A stretch of DNA of 64,000 bases, from contig NC_019745.1 of assembly GCF_000317555.1 (NCBI RefSeq), positions 4,588,001 to 4,652,000 on the forward strand, given 5' to 3'. Of this stretch, positions 26,881 to 35,797 are shown one piece after another. Source of the stretch: Gloeocapsa sp. PCC 7428 (lineage in GTDB: Bacteria; Cyanobacteriota; Cyanobacteriia; Cyanobacteriales; Chroococcidiopsidaceae). The notes below the pieces were generated by a model. It made no database searches. It saw nothing but the letters and a program-made list of their open reading frames with translations, and was not told where the DNA came from. Position numbers and translations under genes: made by a program. How positions within the stretch are numbered: position 1 is the stretch's first letter; every line of letters begins with the position of its first letter.

Positions 26881-28254
26881 ATGGTTATTGCTTCTACCCA
26901 GTCACTGACAACACGCTTGCAAACGGATACTGTTCTTTATCCTACATTACGGCAACTCGTGCGCTTGCTGTCTTGCGATCGCAACCAAGTGATTAAACAT
27001 CTGCAAGCGGAAGCAAAGGAAAACCCGTTTTTACTGGAAACACCGACAGAAGAACGCGACTCGCTTATTAGCGACGTTTTACCACAATGGTACGATGTCC
27101 AAGCCGCAAGTTCGACAATACAAGAGCATTTATACGGACAGATCGCCGCGTTGTCAATTTCAACTCAGCAACGCGAAGCACTAATTTATCTTACCCAGTG
27201 GTTATCGAGTGCAGGATACTTAGAGCAAACTCCCGAAACTTGGGCAAAAGGGACTTCTTGGCGTTCTCAAGAACTAGAAAGATGCGTACCAATCCTGCAA
27301 AGCCTCGATCCACCAGGAATTGGCGCGCGTTCGTTACGCGAATGTTTGCTATTACAACTTCAAGATTGTACAGAGGATCTTGCTAGGATCTTGATTCGCG
27401 ACTACTTAGAAGAATTAGCTGATTGTGTTGGTAATTCTTCGACGGCGATTGAGAATTGTGAAAGACTAAGGCAAAAACTGAACAGTTCATCGCAACTGTC
27501 TACTAAAATAACTCATAAAGATTTGCAAGCGGCGATCGCGCAAATTCAAACTTTAGAACCGCGCCCTGCAAGAAACTTTGGTTACAGCAATATACCCATT
27601 GTCACACCTGATTTACAAGCAGAACTGACAGCCCATCAAACTTGGCAAGTTTCTTTAATCGCGCAACCGCGTCAGCGATTTTGCCTTAATCAAGAAGCAA
27701 TTCATTTGTTACAGCAGCCGCAAGCAAAAGCACAAGACAAACAACGTTTAGAAAATCTGCTACAAAAAGCACAAAGTTTACTCACAGCGCTTGATCAGTG
27801 GCAAGAAAATTTGCTCAAAGTCGGACAGTTTCTAGTCGAACGCCAACAAGCTTTTTTACATAGCCAAGATGCGTTAGATTTAATTCCCACACCGCAACAA
27901 ATTGTCGCGCAATCGGTGGGATTGAGTAACGCCACCGTTAGTAGAATTGTACGTGGTAGATATTTGCGCGTGTGTGGAACGCGCGATCGCACAATTCCCT
28001 TAGCATCGTTGTGCGTTCCAGTGTCTGTGGGCGGACGTACACTCCAACAAATTCAACAACTCCTCCTACAACTTGTCGCGGAAGAATCTGTCGATCAGCC
28101 TTACACCGACGAACAACTCGTCCAACTTTTAAAGCTTCGCTATCATCTTTCCATCGCTCGTAGAACAGTTGCAAAATACCGTAAAGCCGCAGGAATTGCA
28201 CCCACTTCTATGCGTCGTCACCGCGAGTATGGATCGTCGATGTGCGATGACTAA
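26881..28254 (+). CDS. rpoN: RNA polymerase sigma-54 factor
   Basis: The 457-residue protein has all parts of sigma-54. Region I is a Gln/Leu-rich activator-binding segment (residues about 6-54, SLTTRLQTDTVLYPTLRQLV, KENPFLLE). A core-binding region covers about 70-300 (LDPPGIGARSLRECLLLQL). The HTH at about 337-362 reads TPQQIVAQSVGLSNATVSRI, and the RpoN box ARRTVAKYR is at 426-434 within a canonical C-terminus (GIAPTSMRR). It directs polymerase to -24/-12 promoters and depends on an ATP-driven activator, here encoded 3 bp upstream. The stretch between HTH and RpoN box diverges: the usual aromatic FF motif is replaced by IPLASLCVPVSV. Several HIP1 sites lie in this gene (for example near 26974, 27533 and 27982), arguing against contamination. 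Sigma-54 is generally reported absent from cyanobacteria. Confidence 0.95.
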   Translation: MVIASTQSLTTRLQTDTVLYPTLRQLVRLLSCDRNQVIKHLQAEAKENPFLLETPTEERDSLISDVLPQWYDVQAASSTIQEHLYGQIAALSISTQQREALIYLTQWLSSAGYLEQTPETWAKGTSWRSQELERCVPILQSLDPPGIGARSLRECLLLQLQDCTEDLARILIRDYLEELADCVGNSSTAIENCERLRQKLNSSSQLSTKITHKDLQAAIAQIQTLEPRPARNFGYSNIPIVTPDLQAELTAHQTWQVSLIAQPRQRFCLNQEAIHLLQQPQAKAQDKQRLENLLQKAQSLLTALDQWQENLLKVGQFLVERQQAFLHSQDALDLIPTPQQIVAQSVGLSNATVSRIVRGRYLRVCGTRDRTIPLASLCVPVSVGGRTLQQIQQLLLQLVAEESVDQPYTDEQLVQLLKLRYHLSIARRTVAKYRKAAGIAPTSMRRHREYGSSMCDD

Positions 28255-28313
28255 TTCAAGGCTAGCTCAATAAACTTGATGAGTGCAAAGCCCCAACAAC
28301 TGCGCTATGACTA

Positions 28314-28417
28314 GCGATAGTAGGGGTCAGAGGTCAGGGGTTAGGGTTAAACTCTCCTCAGGGACATCACTACGAGCTTCGATAATGTCCTAACTCTATT
28401 AACTAGGGCTATAAAAG
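28314..28417 (-). repeat. Dispersed intergenic repeat, copy C (full length)
   Basis: About 104 bp, from GATAGTAGGGGTCAGAGG to GGGCTATAAAAG, with CTCAGGGACATCACTACGAG and ATAATGTCCTAACTCTATT in the centre. It matches the reverse complement of copy B almost throughout and ends the sigma-54 operon. Confidence 0.88.
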
Positions 28418-28480
28418 CCAGTTAGGATAAAGGCTCTGAGCTTCCATAGTGCCCTAACCTATACTTCGATTGCTATATAA
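28418..28480 (-). repeat. Dispersed intergenic repeat, partial copy F
   Basis: GGCTCTGAGCTTCCATAGTGCCCTAAC...GATTGCTATATAAA resembles the second half of copy D and abuts copy C head to tail. Confidence 0.55.
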
Positions 28481-28490
28481 AACTCTAAGA

Positions 28491-29831
28491 TTAAGTTACA
28501 AGACTAATAATCCAAACAATAATTCCTGCGGCAACGCCTTCAGTCAAAGTCCCTAAAGTTTGTAGTTTGAATGCTTGTTCAGTCGTCATCCGAGAAAACT
28601 GCGAAACTACCCAAAAATAGCTGTCGTTAGCGTGCGATACAACCATCGCCCCAGCCCCGATCGCAACTACAGTTAGCGCCCGATCAATCGGTGCATCGAG
28701 ATTGAGAACTCCGAGTAACGGTGCTAGTAACGTTGCTGTCGTCACAATCGCAACTGTCGAAGAACCTTGTGCAGTTTTAATTCCAGAAGAAATGATAAAC
28801 GGTAAAAAGATGCCTAAATTTCCTCCAGCTAAGTTCTTACCAATCACCTCAGCAATTCCAGAATTTTGCAAAACTCTCCCAAACGCACCACCAGCACCTG
28901 TAATCAAGATAATTGCTGCGGAGTCGAGTAATGCTTTTCCTACCCAACCGCGATCCGAAAGCAGTTCTCGATTAAACTTTTTGGGCAAACTCCAGGAAAT
29001 GAGAACGCCAATAAGTAAAGCAATTAAAGGGTTGCCAACAAAACTGACAAAAGTTTGTAAGAACCCTTCGCCTAACGGGTTCGTTGGGTAATCGGCTATC
29101 GATTTAGCCAGAATCAGCACAATTGGAATCGCAATTGGTAAGAAAGCCTGGAGTGCCGAAGGACCTTCCTGCATAATTTGATTAATTTCTGCTTCGCTAA
29201 ATTCTGGTTCTGGATCAATATACGTACGGCTACCAAATCTTAAGGCAAATAGCCAACCGATTAATAAAGCAGGTATCGAAACGGCTAATCCCCAAACAAT
29301 GACTAGTCCTAAATCAGCTTCGAGTAATCCAGCAGCGGCGATTGGTCCTGGGGTTGGTGGCACCATGGTGTGTGTTGCATACAATCCTAAACTCAGGGCG
29401 ATCGCACTCACGGCTAAAGACATTCCTGCTTTTTTAGTCAATGCCTTATTTAACGGTGATAAAATCACAAATCCAGAATCACAAAATACTGGAATCGCCA
29501 CAATGTAACCAATAATTGCCATTGCTAGCGGTACATTCTTTCTTTTTGTTAGCTTCAGTACGCTATCTGCTAAGGTAAACGCCCCACCTGATTTTTCTAA
29601 GAAAGTTCCCAGAATGATACCAGCAACGATCACAATCCCGATTGAACCCAGTGTTCTCCCAAACCCATCAGAGACTGATTCGACAACCTCATCTAATGGC
29701 ATTCCTGCTAGAATGCCGAAACCTAAAGCGGCAAAAATTAAAGCCAGAAATGGATGAAGCTTGAGCTTTGTGGTAGAAAAAACAATAAAAGCGACCGAAA
29801 TTAGTAAAAGTATAATCAGCCAAGGTTGCAT
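28491..29831 (-). CDS. GntP-family gluconate/organic acid permease
   Basis: The 446-residue integral membrane protein has about 12 hydrophobic segments and GntP-family features: LLILLISVAFIVF at the N-terminus, the stretch GTFLEKSGGAF, ATHTMVPPTPGPIAAAG and GAGAMVVSHANDSYFWVV near the C-terminus. Members of the family import gluconate, related sugar acids or D-serine with protons. No gluconate kinase or regulator is adjacent, so the substrate is open. The stop codon is close to repeat copy F. Confidence 0.9.
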   Translation of the reverse strand: MQPWLIILLLISVAFIVFSTTKLKLHPFLALIFAALGFGILAGMPLDEVVESVSDGFGRTLGSIGIVIVAGIILGTFLEKSGGAFTLADSVLKLTKRKNVPLAMAIIGYIVAIPVFCDSGFVILSPLNKALTKKAGMSLAVSAIALSLGLYATHTMVPPTPGPIAAAGLLEADLGLVIVWGLAVSIPALLIGWLFALRFGSRTYIDPEPEFSEAEINQIMQEGPSALQAFLPIAIPIVLILAKSIADYPTNPLGEGFLQTFVSFVGNPLIALLIGVLISWSLPKKFNRELLSDRGWVGKALLDSAAIILITGAGGAFGRVLQNSGIAEVIGKNLAGGNLGIFLPFIISSGIKTAQGSSTVAIVTTATLLAPLLGVLNLDAPIDRALTVVAIGAGAMVVSHANDSYFWVVSQFSRMTTEQAFKLQTLGTLTEGVAAGIIVWIISLVT

Positions 29832-30108
29832 TTGATTTTTCCTATTTAGAGCCTCACAATAAAATGTTTGATTGTAATCTCAAGTGTGAGCTTTATGCAA
29901 TGAGAGAAACCTTGGAAATTCTACAAAACAATGCGGTGCAATAACTACCCCCGCAAGATGGATAGCCGAAATGCATTGATTATCTGTTGTAATGAATGCT
30001 TGAGCGGGATATTTAAGTAAGTTTAGTTTTATCAAAAAATATAAATAATATTTGAATTAAAACAGCACTTTTGTTAAAATAAAAATAAATATTACTCTTA
30101 ATAAGAAT

Positions 30109-31632
30109 TTATTGCATTCGATCGATAGTACGATACTGAATCGCTTCAGCAACATGATGAACTTGCAAATCTTCATCGCCAGCTAAATCAGCAATTGTCC
30201 GCGCAACTTTGAGAATGCGATCGCTCGCTCGTGCAGATAAGCCTAATTTTCTAATTGCGCCTTCGAGTAAAGTCGTTGCAGTAGTATCTAATTGACACCA
30301 AGTTCGTAAGTCACTACTTTGCATAGCCGCATTACAGCGAATTTTTGAATCGAAGCGCTTGAGTGCGCGATCGCGTGCGGCTTCGACTCGGTGTCGCACA
30401 CTACTTGATGGTTCTCCGTTGGGCTGTTGCGTAATTTCTTCTGGCTTCAGGCGATTCACCGCAACTTGTAAATCAATTCGATCCATCAATGGACCCGATA
30501 GTTTTGCCCAGTATTGCTCTCTTTGGCGTGGCGAACAAGTACACGGTTGAATTGAGTCTCCATAATAACCGCAAGGACAAGGATTCGTACTTGCAACCAA
30601 CGTAAACTGTGCCGGAAAAACAACAGATTGCCGCGTACGCGATACGGTAACATAGCCATCTTCTAGTGGCTGGCGTAAGAATTCTAAAACATCGCGTTTG
30701 AATTCCGTCAGTTCGTCCAAAAATAATACACCGTGGTGTGCCAGGGAAATTTCTCCAGGACGCGGAAAACTACCTCCACCAACCAGCGACGGACCAGAAG
30801 CCGAATGATGAGGACTGCGAAACGGGCGATCGCGCACCAAAGAACCGCGATTTTTTAACAATCCAGCAACCGAATAAATCTGTGTTGCTTCCAAAGCTTC
30901 AGCAAAACTCAACGGCGGTAAAATTCCTGGTAGGCGACGCGCAAGCATTGTTTTGCCACTTCCTGGTGGTCCTACGAAAATTAAGTTATGTCCTCCCGCA
31001 GCGGCAATTTCTAGCGCCCTGCGTGCGTGTGCTTGACCTTTTACATCTTTCAAGTCTCCACTGTATGAGCGTGTTTTTCCTAAGTGTTGTTGTACATCAC
31101 TCTTGACTGGCTGATAGCGCTGCGGGTTATTGAGAAAATCAGCCACCTCAGACAAATGCTTAAAACCGTAAACTGATACATCTTGAATAAGTGCAGCTTC
31201 TTCGGCATTATCAACAGGTACTACTAAACCGACAATACCAAGTTTCTGAGCAGCAGCTGCGATCGGTAAAACTCCTGCAATTGGACGCAGCGAACCATCA
31301 AGCGAGACTTCACCCAAAAAAAGGTAATCACCTAAAAGTTGAGCGCTGATTTGCTCAGACGCCGCTAACACACCAACACTAATTGGTAAATCAAAACTTG
31401 GACCCTCTTTACGCACATCAGCAGGCGTTAGATTAATCACAATTTTGCGCATAGGAAAAGCGTATCCAGCATTTTTGAGTGCTGTTTTCACCCTTTCTCG
31501 CGATTCTTGTACTGCGGTGTCAGGAAGTCCGACAACCACAATTCCTGGTAAACCACCAGATACATCGATTTCTACACCCACTTTTAAAGCATCAATACCG
31601 ACAATTGATGCACTCCAAACCCGCGCTAACAT
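30109..31632 (-). CDS. YifB/ComM-family Mg-chelatase-like AAA+ ATPase
   Basis: The protein begins MLARVWSASIVG, has an N-terminal Lon-protease-like S5 domain (IVVVGLPDTAVQESRERV), Walker A GPPGSGKT, HHGVLFLDELTEF as Walker B, a zinc-binding CPCGYYGD ... CTC segment and a C-terminal Mg_chelatase_C region. ComM is a hexameric helicase aiding branch migration in natural transformation, and many cyanobacteria are naturally transformable. The frame stays open to 31812 but that would overlap the divergent HIT gene. The start at 31632 gives 507 residues, the normal length, and matches the conserved N-terminus. Confidence 0.92.
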   Translation of the reverse strand: MLARVWSASIVGIDALKVGVEIDVSGGLPGIVVVGLPDTAVQESRERVKTALKNAGYAFPMRKIVINLTPADVRKEGPSFDLPISVGVLAASEQISAQLLGDYLFLGEVSLDGSLRPIAGVLPIAAAAQKLGIVGLVVPVDNAEEAALIQDVSVYGFKHLSEVADFLNNPQRYQPVKSDVQQHLGKTRSYSGDLKDVKGQAHARRALEIAAAGGHNLIFVGPPGSGKTMLARRLPGILPPLSFAEALEATQIYSVAGLLKNRGSLVRDRPFRSPHHSASGPSLVGGGSFPRPGEISLAHHGVLFLDELTEFKRDVLEFLRQPLEDGYVTVSRTRQSVVFPAQFTLVASTNPCPCGYYGDSIQPCTCSPRQREQYWAKLSGPLMDRIDLQVAVNRLKPEEITQQPNGEPSSSVRHRVEAARDRALKRFDSKIRCNAAMQSSDLRTWCQLDTTATTLLEGAIRKLGLSARASDRILKVARTIADLAGDEDLQVHHVAEAIQYRTIDRMQ

Positions 31633-31683
31633 CTTTATTCCAGAACAATAACCCTTTAGAATCTCTAGCAGAATCACATATAA

Positions 31684-32040
<357 letters not shown>

Positions 32041-32198
32041 TGTGTCAAAAAAAACTACAGACTTCTAGCTAAATGCGACTTGCGCTCAAGTGCGCAGGTT
32101 GAACCAAAGCCATACAGTGCTTTGTTCGGTATCCCCAGTCAAAGCTAAAACAAAAGAAAATTAAATATGCTTTATAAGCAAAAGTTATAATTAAATAA

Positions 32199-32252
32199 TT
32201 TACAAATCTCAATACAGGCTTTAAGCTATAAAAATAGGTAGTATATCTACCT
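32199..32252 (+). promoter_or_regulatory. psbA upstream region with inverted repeat
   Basis: A TATAAA element (32227-32232) and the inverted repeat AGGTAG-TATAT-CTACCT (32236-32252) lie 40-70 bp before the psbA ATG. The repeat could be a leader hairpin or an operator over the core promoter. TTTACA at 32199 is too far from TATAAA for a standard -35, so I do not assign one. Confidence 0.35.
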
Positions 32253-32292
32253 GACTTGAGTTTGAAAAATAACACCAAGCAATCATAAAAGT

Positions 32293-33375
32293 ATGACAAC
32301 AACGCTACAAAGACGCGAAAGCGCCGGATTGTGGGAGCGGTTTTGCAACTGGGTAACATCAACCGATAACCGTCTATACGTAGGCTGGTTCGGCGTATTG
32401 ATGATCCCGACATTACTAGCAGCAACAACCTGCTTCATCATTGCATTTATCGCCGCCCCCCCCGTAGACATCGACGGCATTAGAGAACCAGTAGCAGGGT
32501 CATTAATCTACGGCAACAACATCATCACCGGAGCAGTCGTTCCGTCGTCAAACGCAATTGGGTTACACTTCTACCCAATCTGGGAAGCAGCATCATTAGA
32601 TGAGTGGCTATACAACGGTGGACCATACCAATTAGTCATCTTCCACTTTTTGATCGGCGTATTCTGCTACATGGGACGCGAGTGGGAACTATCCTACCGT
32701 CTAGGAATGCGGCCATGGATTGCCGTAGCCTACTCAGCACCAGTAGCAGCAGCAACCGCAGTCTTCTTGATCTACCCAATCGGACAAGGTTCATTCAGCG
32801 ATGGCATGCCCCTCGGCATCAGCGGCACATTCAACTTCATGTTAGTGTTCCAAGCCGAGCACAACATCCTGATGCACCCATTCCACCAGTTAGGAGTAGC
32901 AGGCGTATTCGGTGGTGCACTCTTCAGTGCGATGCACGGTTCACTCGTGACCAGTTCGTTAGTGCGTGAAACAACCGAAAGCGAAAGCCAAAACTACGGC
33001 TACAAATTCGGACAAGAAGAAGAGACATACAACATCGTAGCGGCACACGGATACTTTGGACGCTTAATCTTCCAATACGCTTCGTTCAACAACAGCCGTT
33101 CGTTGCACTTCTTCTTAGCCGCATGGCCAGTGATTGGCATCTGGTTCACCTCGTTGGGCATCAGCACAATGGCGTTCAACCTCAACGGGTTCAACTTCAA
33201 CCAGTCGGTGATTGACTCGCAAGGTCGCGTGATTGGTACCTGGGCAGACGTCCTCAACCGTGCGAACTTGGGTATGGAAGTCATGCACGAGCGCAACGCG
33301 CACAACTTCCCTCTCGACTTGGCTGCTGGTGAAGCGACTCCTGTTGCTTTAACTGCTCCGAGCATCAATGGCTAA
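32293..33375 (+). CDS. psbA: Photosystem II D1 protein
   Basis: A full 360-residue D1 reaction-centre protein with every key residue in place: Tyr161 (TyrZ), His190, His198 (P680 ligand), Asp170, Glu189, His332, Glu333, Asp342 and Ala344 (manganese-cluster ligands), and His215 and His272 (non-heme iron and QB region) with Ser264. Position 130 is Glu, the form associated with high-light D1 variants. The 16-residue C-terminal extension after Ala344 is present for CtpA processing. Five transmembrane helices. Codon usage is strongly C-ending (ATC, AAC, TTC), typical of very highly expressed genes. A clear terminator follows. Cyanobacteria usually carry several psbA copies and only one is seen here. 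Confidence 0.99.
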   Translation: MTTTLQRRESAGLWERFCNWVTSTDNRLYVGWFGVLMIPTLLAATTCFIIAFIAAPPVDIDGIREPVAGSLIYGNNIITGAVVPSSNAIGLHFYPIWEAASLDEWLYNGGPYQLVIFHFLIGVFCYMGREWELSYRLGMRPWIAVAYSAPVAAATAVFLIYPIGQGSFSDGMPLGISGTFNFMLVFQAEHNILMHPFHQLGVAGVFGGALFSAMHGSLVTSSLVRETTESESQNYGYKFGQEEETYNIVAAHGYFGRLIFQYASFNNSRSLHFFLAAWPVIGIWFTSLGISTMAFNLNGFNFNQSVIDSQGRVIGTWADVLNRANLGMEVMHERNAHNFPLDLAAGEATPVALTAPSING

Positions 33376-33401
33376 TTCGATAATCGAATAATAGTCAACG
33401 A

Positions 33402-33436
33402 AAAGCGCTCCTTTCTCCAAGGGGCGTTTTTCTTTT
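33402..33436 (+). terminator. Rho-independent terminator of psbA
   Basis: AAAGCGCTCC (33402-33411) pairs with GGGGCGTTTT (33421-33430) with two wobble pairs and a 9-nt loop, followed by a T-rich tract. Confidence 0.85.
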
Positions 33437-33499
33437 TATCGTGGTCACAGGTTGCCTAGAACAGATAGGATAGTGGTAGAGTGACCAAGGAGAACAACA

Positions 33500-34096
33500 A
33501 CGGTTTACGCACGTCCTTTAGCGCGTTTAATAGAACAACTACAGCGCTTGCCTGGAGTTGGTCCTAAAACTGCCCAGCGCTTGGCTTTACATATTTTAAA
33601 AAGACCGGAAACGGAAGTACAGGCTTTAGCACAAGCTTTAATTGATGCAAAGCAACAAGTAGGTGTGTGTTCTGTCTGTTTTCATTTATCGGCTGAACCA
33701 GTGTGTGAAATTTGTCGAAATAATAACCGCGACAATCATACTATTTGTGTGGTGAGTGATTCTCGCGATGTGATTGCTTTGGAAAAAACGAGAGAATATC
33801 ATGGCAAGTACCACGTTTTGGGTGGTGTGATTTCTCCGATGGATGGTATTGGTCCAGAACAGTTGACAATTCAATCGCTCGTACGACGAGTCAGCCAGCA
33901 ACAACCCAAAGAGGTGATTTTGGCGATTAGTCCTAGCGTAGAAGGAGAGACGACCACCCTATATTTGGGTCAGCTATTAAAGCCATTTACGCGCGTTACG
34001 CGCATTGCTTTTGGTTTACCTGTAGGTGGCGATTTGGAGTATGCAGATGAGGTCACACTTGCTAGAGCGCTCGAAGGTAGACGAGAATTAGATTAG
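33500..34096 (+). CDS. recR: Recombination mediator RecR (apparent non-AUG start)
   Basis: RecR acts with RecF/RecO in loading RecA at gaps. The protein shows the N-terminal [18 protein letters not shown] helix-hairpin-helix, the four-cysteine zinc finger (C-x2-C ... C-x2-C in [16 protein letters not shown]) and the TOPRIM domain. No ATG, GTG or TTG is found where the family starts. The conserved N-terminus ([14 protein letters not shown]) is in frame and is preceded by AGGAG (33488-33492) with ACG at 33500, 7 nt away. An in-frame stop at 33482 limits the frame. An ACG start gives 198 residues, the normal RecR length. The alternative, TTG at 33548, would remove 16 conserved residues. Confidence 0.88.
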   Translation, partial: TVYARPLARLIEQLQRLPGVGPKTAQRLALHILKRPETEVQALAQALIDAKQQVGVCSVCFHLSAEPVCEICRNNNRDNHTICVVSDSRDVIALEKTREYHGKYHVLGGVISPMDGIGPEQLTIQSLVRRVSQQQPKEVILAISPSVEGETTTLYLGQLLKPFTRVTRIAFGLPVGGDLEYADEVTLARALEGRRELD

Positions 34097-34661
34097 CAGT
34101 AAAGATTCAATTGCTCCTGGTGCGATCGCTGCGATCGCAAAATTTTATAAAAATTATCATATTGTTTCTATAGGTGCTTCTACATAGTTAGAGCATCTTT
34201 TTTTGAGAATTGGCACAAAGTGTACAGCAAAGCGCAGACCCAATCTCTATACTGCTGATTGTGAGAAGCGTTGAGCAAGCTTTTTATACTTTTATCTTAC
34301 TTAGATATTTCTATCGGCTACGGTAGAAAAACTCCTAGCTGCATTAAATCGGTGTCAGCTTTGTAACCAAAACTTTGCTGCACATGTAACATTTATCGTT
34401 TTGCGTAAAGCGAAACAAACCTACGTAGAAAAACTGATTTCCTCTGCCCTAGAATTGAGGATACTGTAAGTGTCAACACTACTTAAGTGAGCACTGATTT
34501 AGCCAAAAGAGCTTGTATGATTTTTTCAAAATATTGAGACGGACAGCGACGAACGTTGACCGTGATTAGACAATATGTAAGCTTTTGGGGCAGTAATAGC
34601 TTGTTAATGTAATGTTTTGAGGTAATACATAGCTTGAGTTAAATAGTGATCGCCAGGGAGT
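34097..34661. other. 565-bp intergenic region
   Basis: Apart from the probable recR terminator at 34173-34204 and a HIP1 tandem just after recR, I see no gene, tRNA or known RNA family. The 3' part must hold the promoter and leader of the HD-GYP regulator gene. Confidence 0.55.
34173..34204 (+). terminator. Probable terminator after recR
   Basis: GGTGCT (34173-34178) pairs with AGCATC (34192-34197) with one wobble, followed by seven T residues. Confidence 0.55.
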
Positions 34662-35696
34662 TTGAGTGTTAGTTTTTTGCAATTCATGATCTCTACATTG
34701 TACAAAGCAGAAAGTTCTCAGGTGAACCATTTTGATTCAGAGCCGCCGAAGATTTTAGTTGTGGACGACCACGCAGCGAGCCGGATGACCGCTGTTGCCC
34801 TTTTAGCAGTAGAGGGGTATGAGGTTTTAGAAGCGGATAGTGGGGGAGCAGCGCTAGAGCTAGTGACACGCAGTCAGCCGGATTTGATTTTACTCGATGT
34901 TATGATGCCTGGCATGGATGGGTTTGAAGTGTGTCGCCAACTCAAACAGGACGAACAAACTCGATTGATTCCTGTCATTTTTATCACAGCTTTAAACGAT
35001 CGGCGATCGCGTATTAGTGGAATCGAAGCCGGCGGCGATGACTTTCTCACCAAACCTTTCGATCGGCTAGAGTTAGCGGCGCGTGTTAAATCGCTAGTAC
35101 GACAAAAAAGCTTAAACGAAGATTTAGATCATGCCGAACAAGTTTTATTTTCGATTGCGCAAGCAATTGAAAGCCGCGATCCTAATACAGGAAATCATTG
35201 TGAAAGATTGATGGATTTAAGCACAGCTTTTGGTGAATTCCTTCAGCTTTCGCGGACGCAAATGCGCAATTTACAGTGGGGAAGCTATCTGCACGACATT
35301 GGTAAAGTTGGTATTCCTGACGCGGTACTGCTGAAAGCCGGAAAATTAACACCACACGAATGGGAGACAATGCGCCAGCACGTTTTAATTGGTGAAAAAA
35401 TTTGCTTACCTTTACGTACAATGCGCGGCGTAATTCCTATTATTCGCCATCATCACGAACGCTGGGATGGTTCGGGCTATCCTGATGGACTAGCAGGAGA
35501 TCAAATTCCCTATCTTGCGCAGGTATTTCAAGTCATTGATATTTATGATGCGCTGACGAGCGAACGCCCTTATAAACGCGCATTATCAAGTACAGAAGCA
35601 CTTCAAGTTATTGCAGAAGAAACCACAAAAGGCTGGCGCAATCCTACACTTGTCAAGCAGTTTATGGAATTTATTCAATCGCGTGACGAACAATAA
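34662..35696 (+). CDS. HD-GYP response regulator (probable cyclic-di-GMP phosphodiesterase)
   Basis: The 344-residue protein has an RpfG-type plan: receiver (about residues 28-150; VVDDHA, phospho-acceptor in LILLDVMMPGMDG, FLTKPFD) and HD-GYP domain (about 160-340) with YLHDIGKVGIPD, HHHERWDGSGYPDGL and DIYDALTSERPYK. The intact HD and GYP motifs argue for active hydrolysis of cyclic-di-GMP in the cytoplasm, linking phosphorylation to surface behaviour. The start is uncertain: TTG at 34662 has GGGAG only 1 nt away, while the ATG at 34686 lacks a site, so either may be used. No partner kinase is adjacent. Confidence 0.87.
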   Translation: MSVSFLQFMISTLYKAESSQVNHFDSEPPKILVVDDHAASRMTAVALLAVEGYEVLEADSGGAALELVTRSQPDLILLDVMMPGMDGFEVCRQLKQDEQTRLIPVIFITALNDRRSRISGIEAGGDDFLTKPFDRLELAARVKSLVRQKSLNEDLDHAEQVLFSIAQAIESRDPNTGNHCERLMDLSTAFGEFLQLSRTQMRNLQWGSYLHDIGKVGIPDAVLLKAGKLTPHEWETMRQHVLIGEKICLPLRTMRGVIPIIRHHHERWDGSGYPDGLAGDQIPYLAQVFQVIDIYDALTSERPYKRALSSTEALQVIAEETTKGWRNPTLVKQFMEFIQSRDEQ

Positions 35697-35797
35697 CGGT
35701 CATTTCTGACGAACTTGCGCCAAGAAGACACAATCTCAAGCGGCACTTGGAGCAATTAGCTGATATCATTAACCCGACGAAAGCTCGATAGCTGATT

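Noticed and set aside
29880-29930. Minus-strand AAGGTTTCTCTCATTGCA upstream of the GntP permease, considered as a sigma-54 promoter.
   Set aside because: The GG-GC spacing is 11 rather than 10, and the -24 element lacks TGGCA.
34587-34600. GG-N10-GC spacing upstream of the HD-GYP regulator gene, considered as a second sigma-54 promoter.
   Set aside because: Only the GG and GC fit; the CA after GG and the TT before GC are missing, so it is no better than chance.
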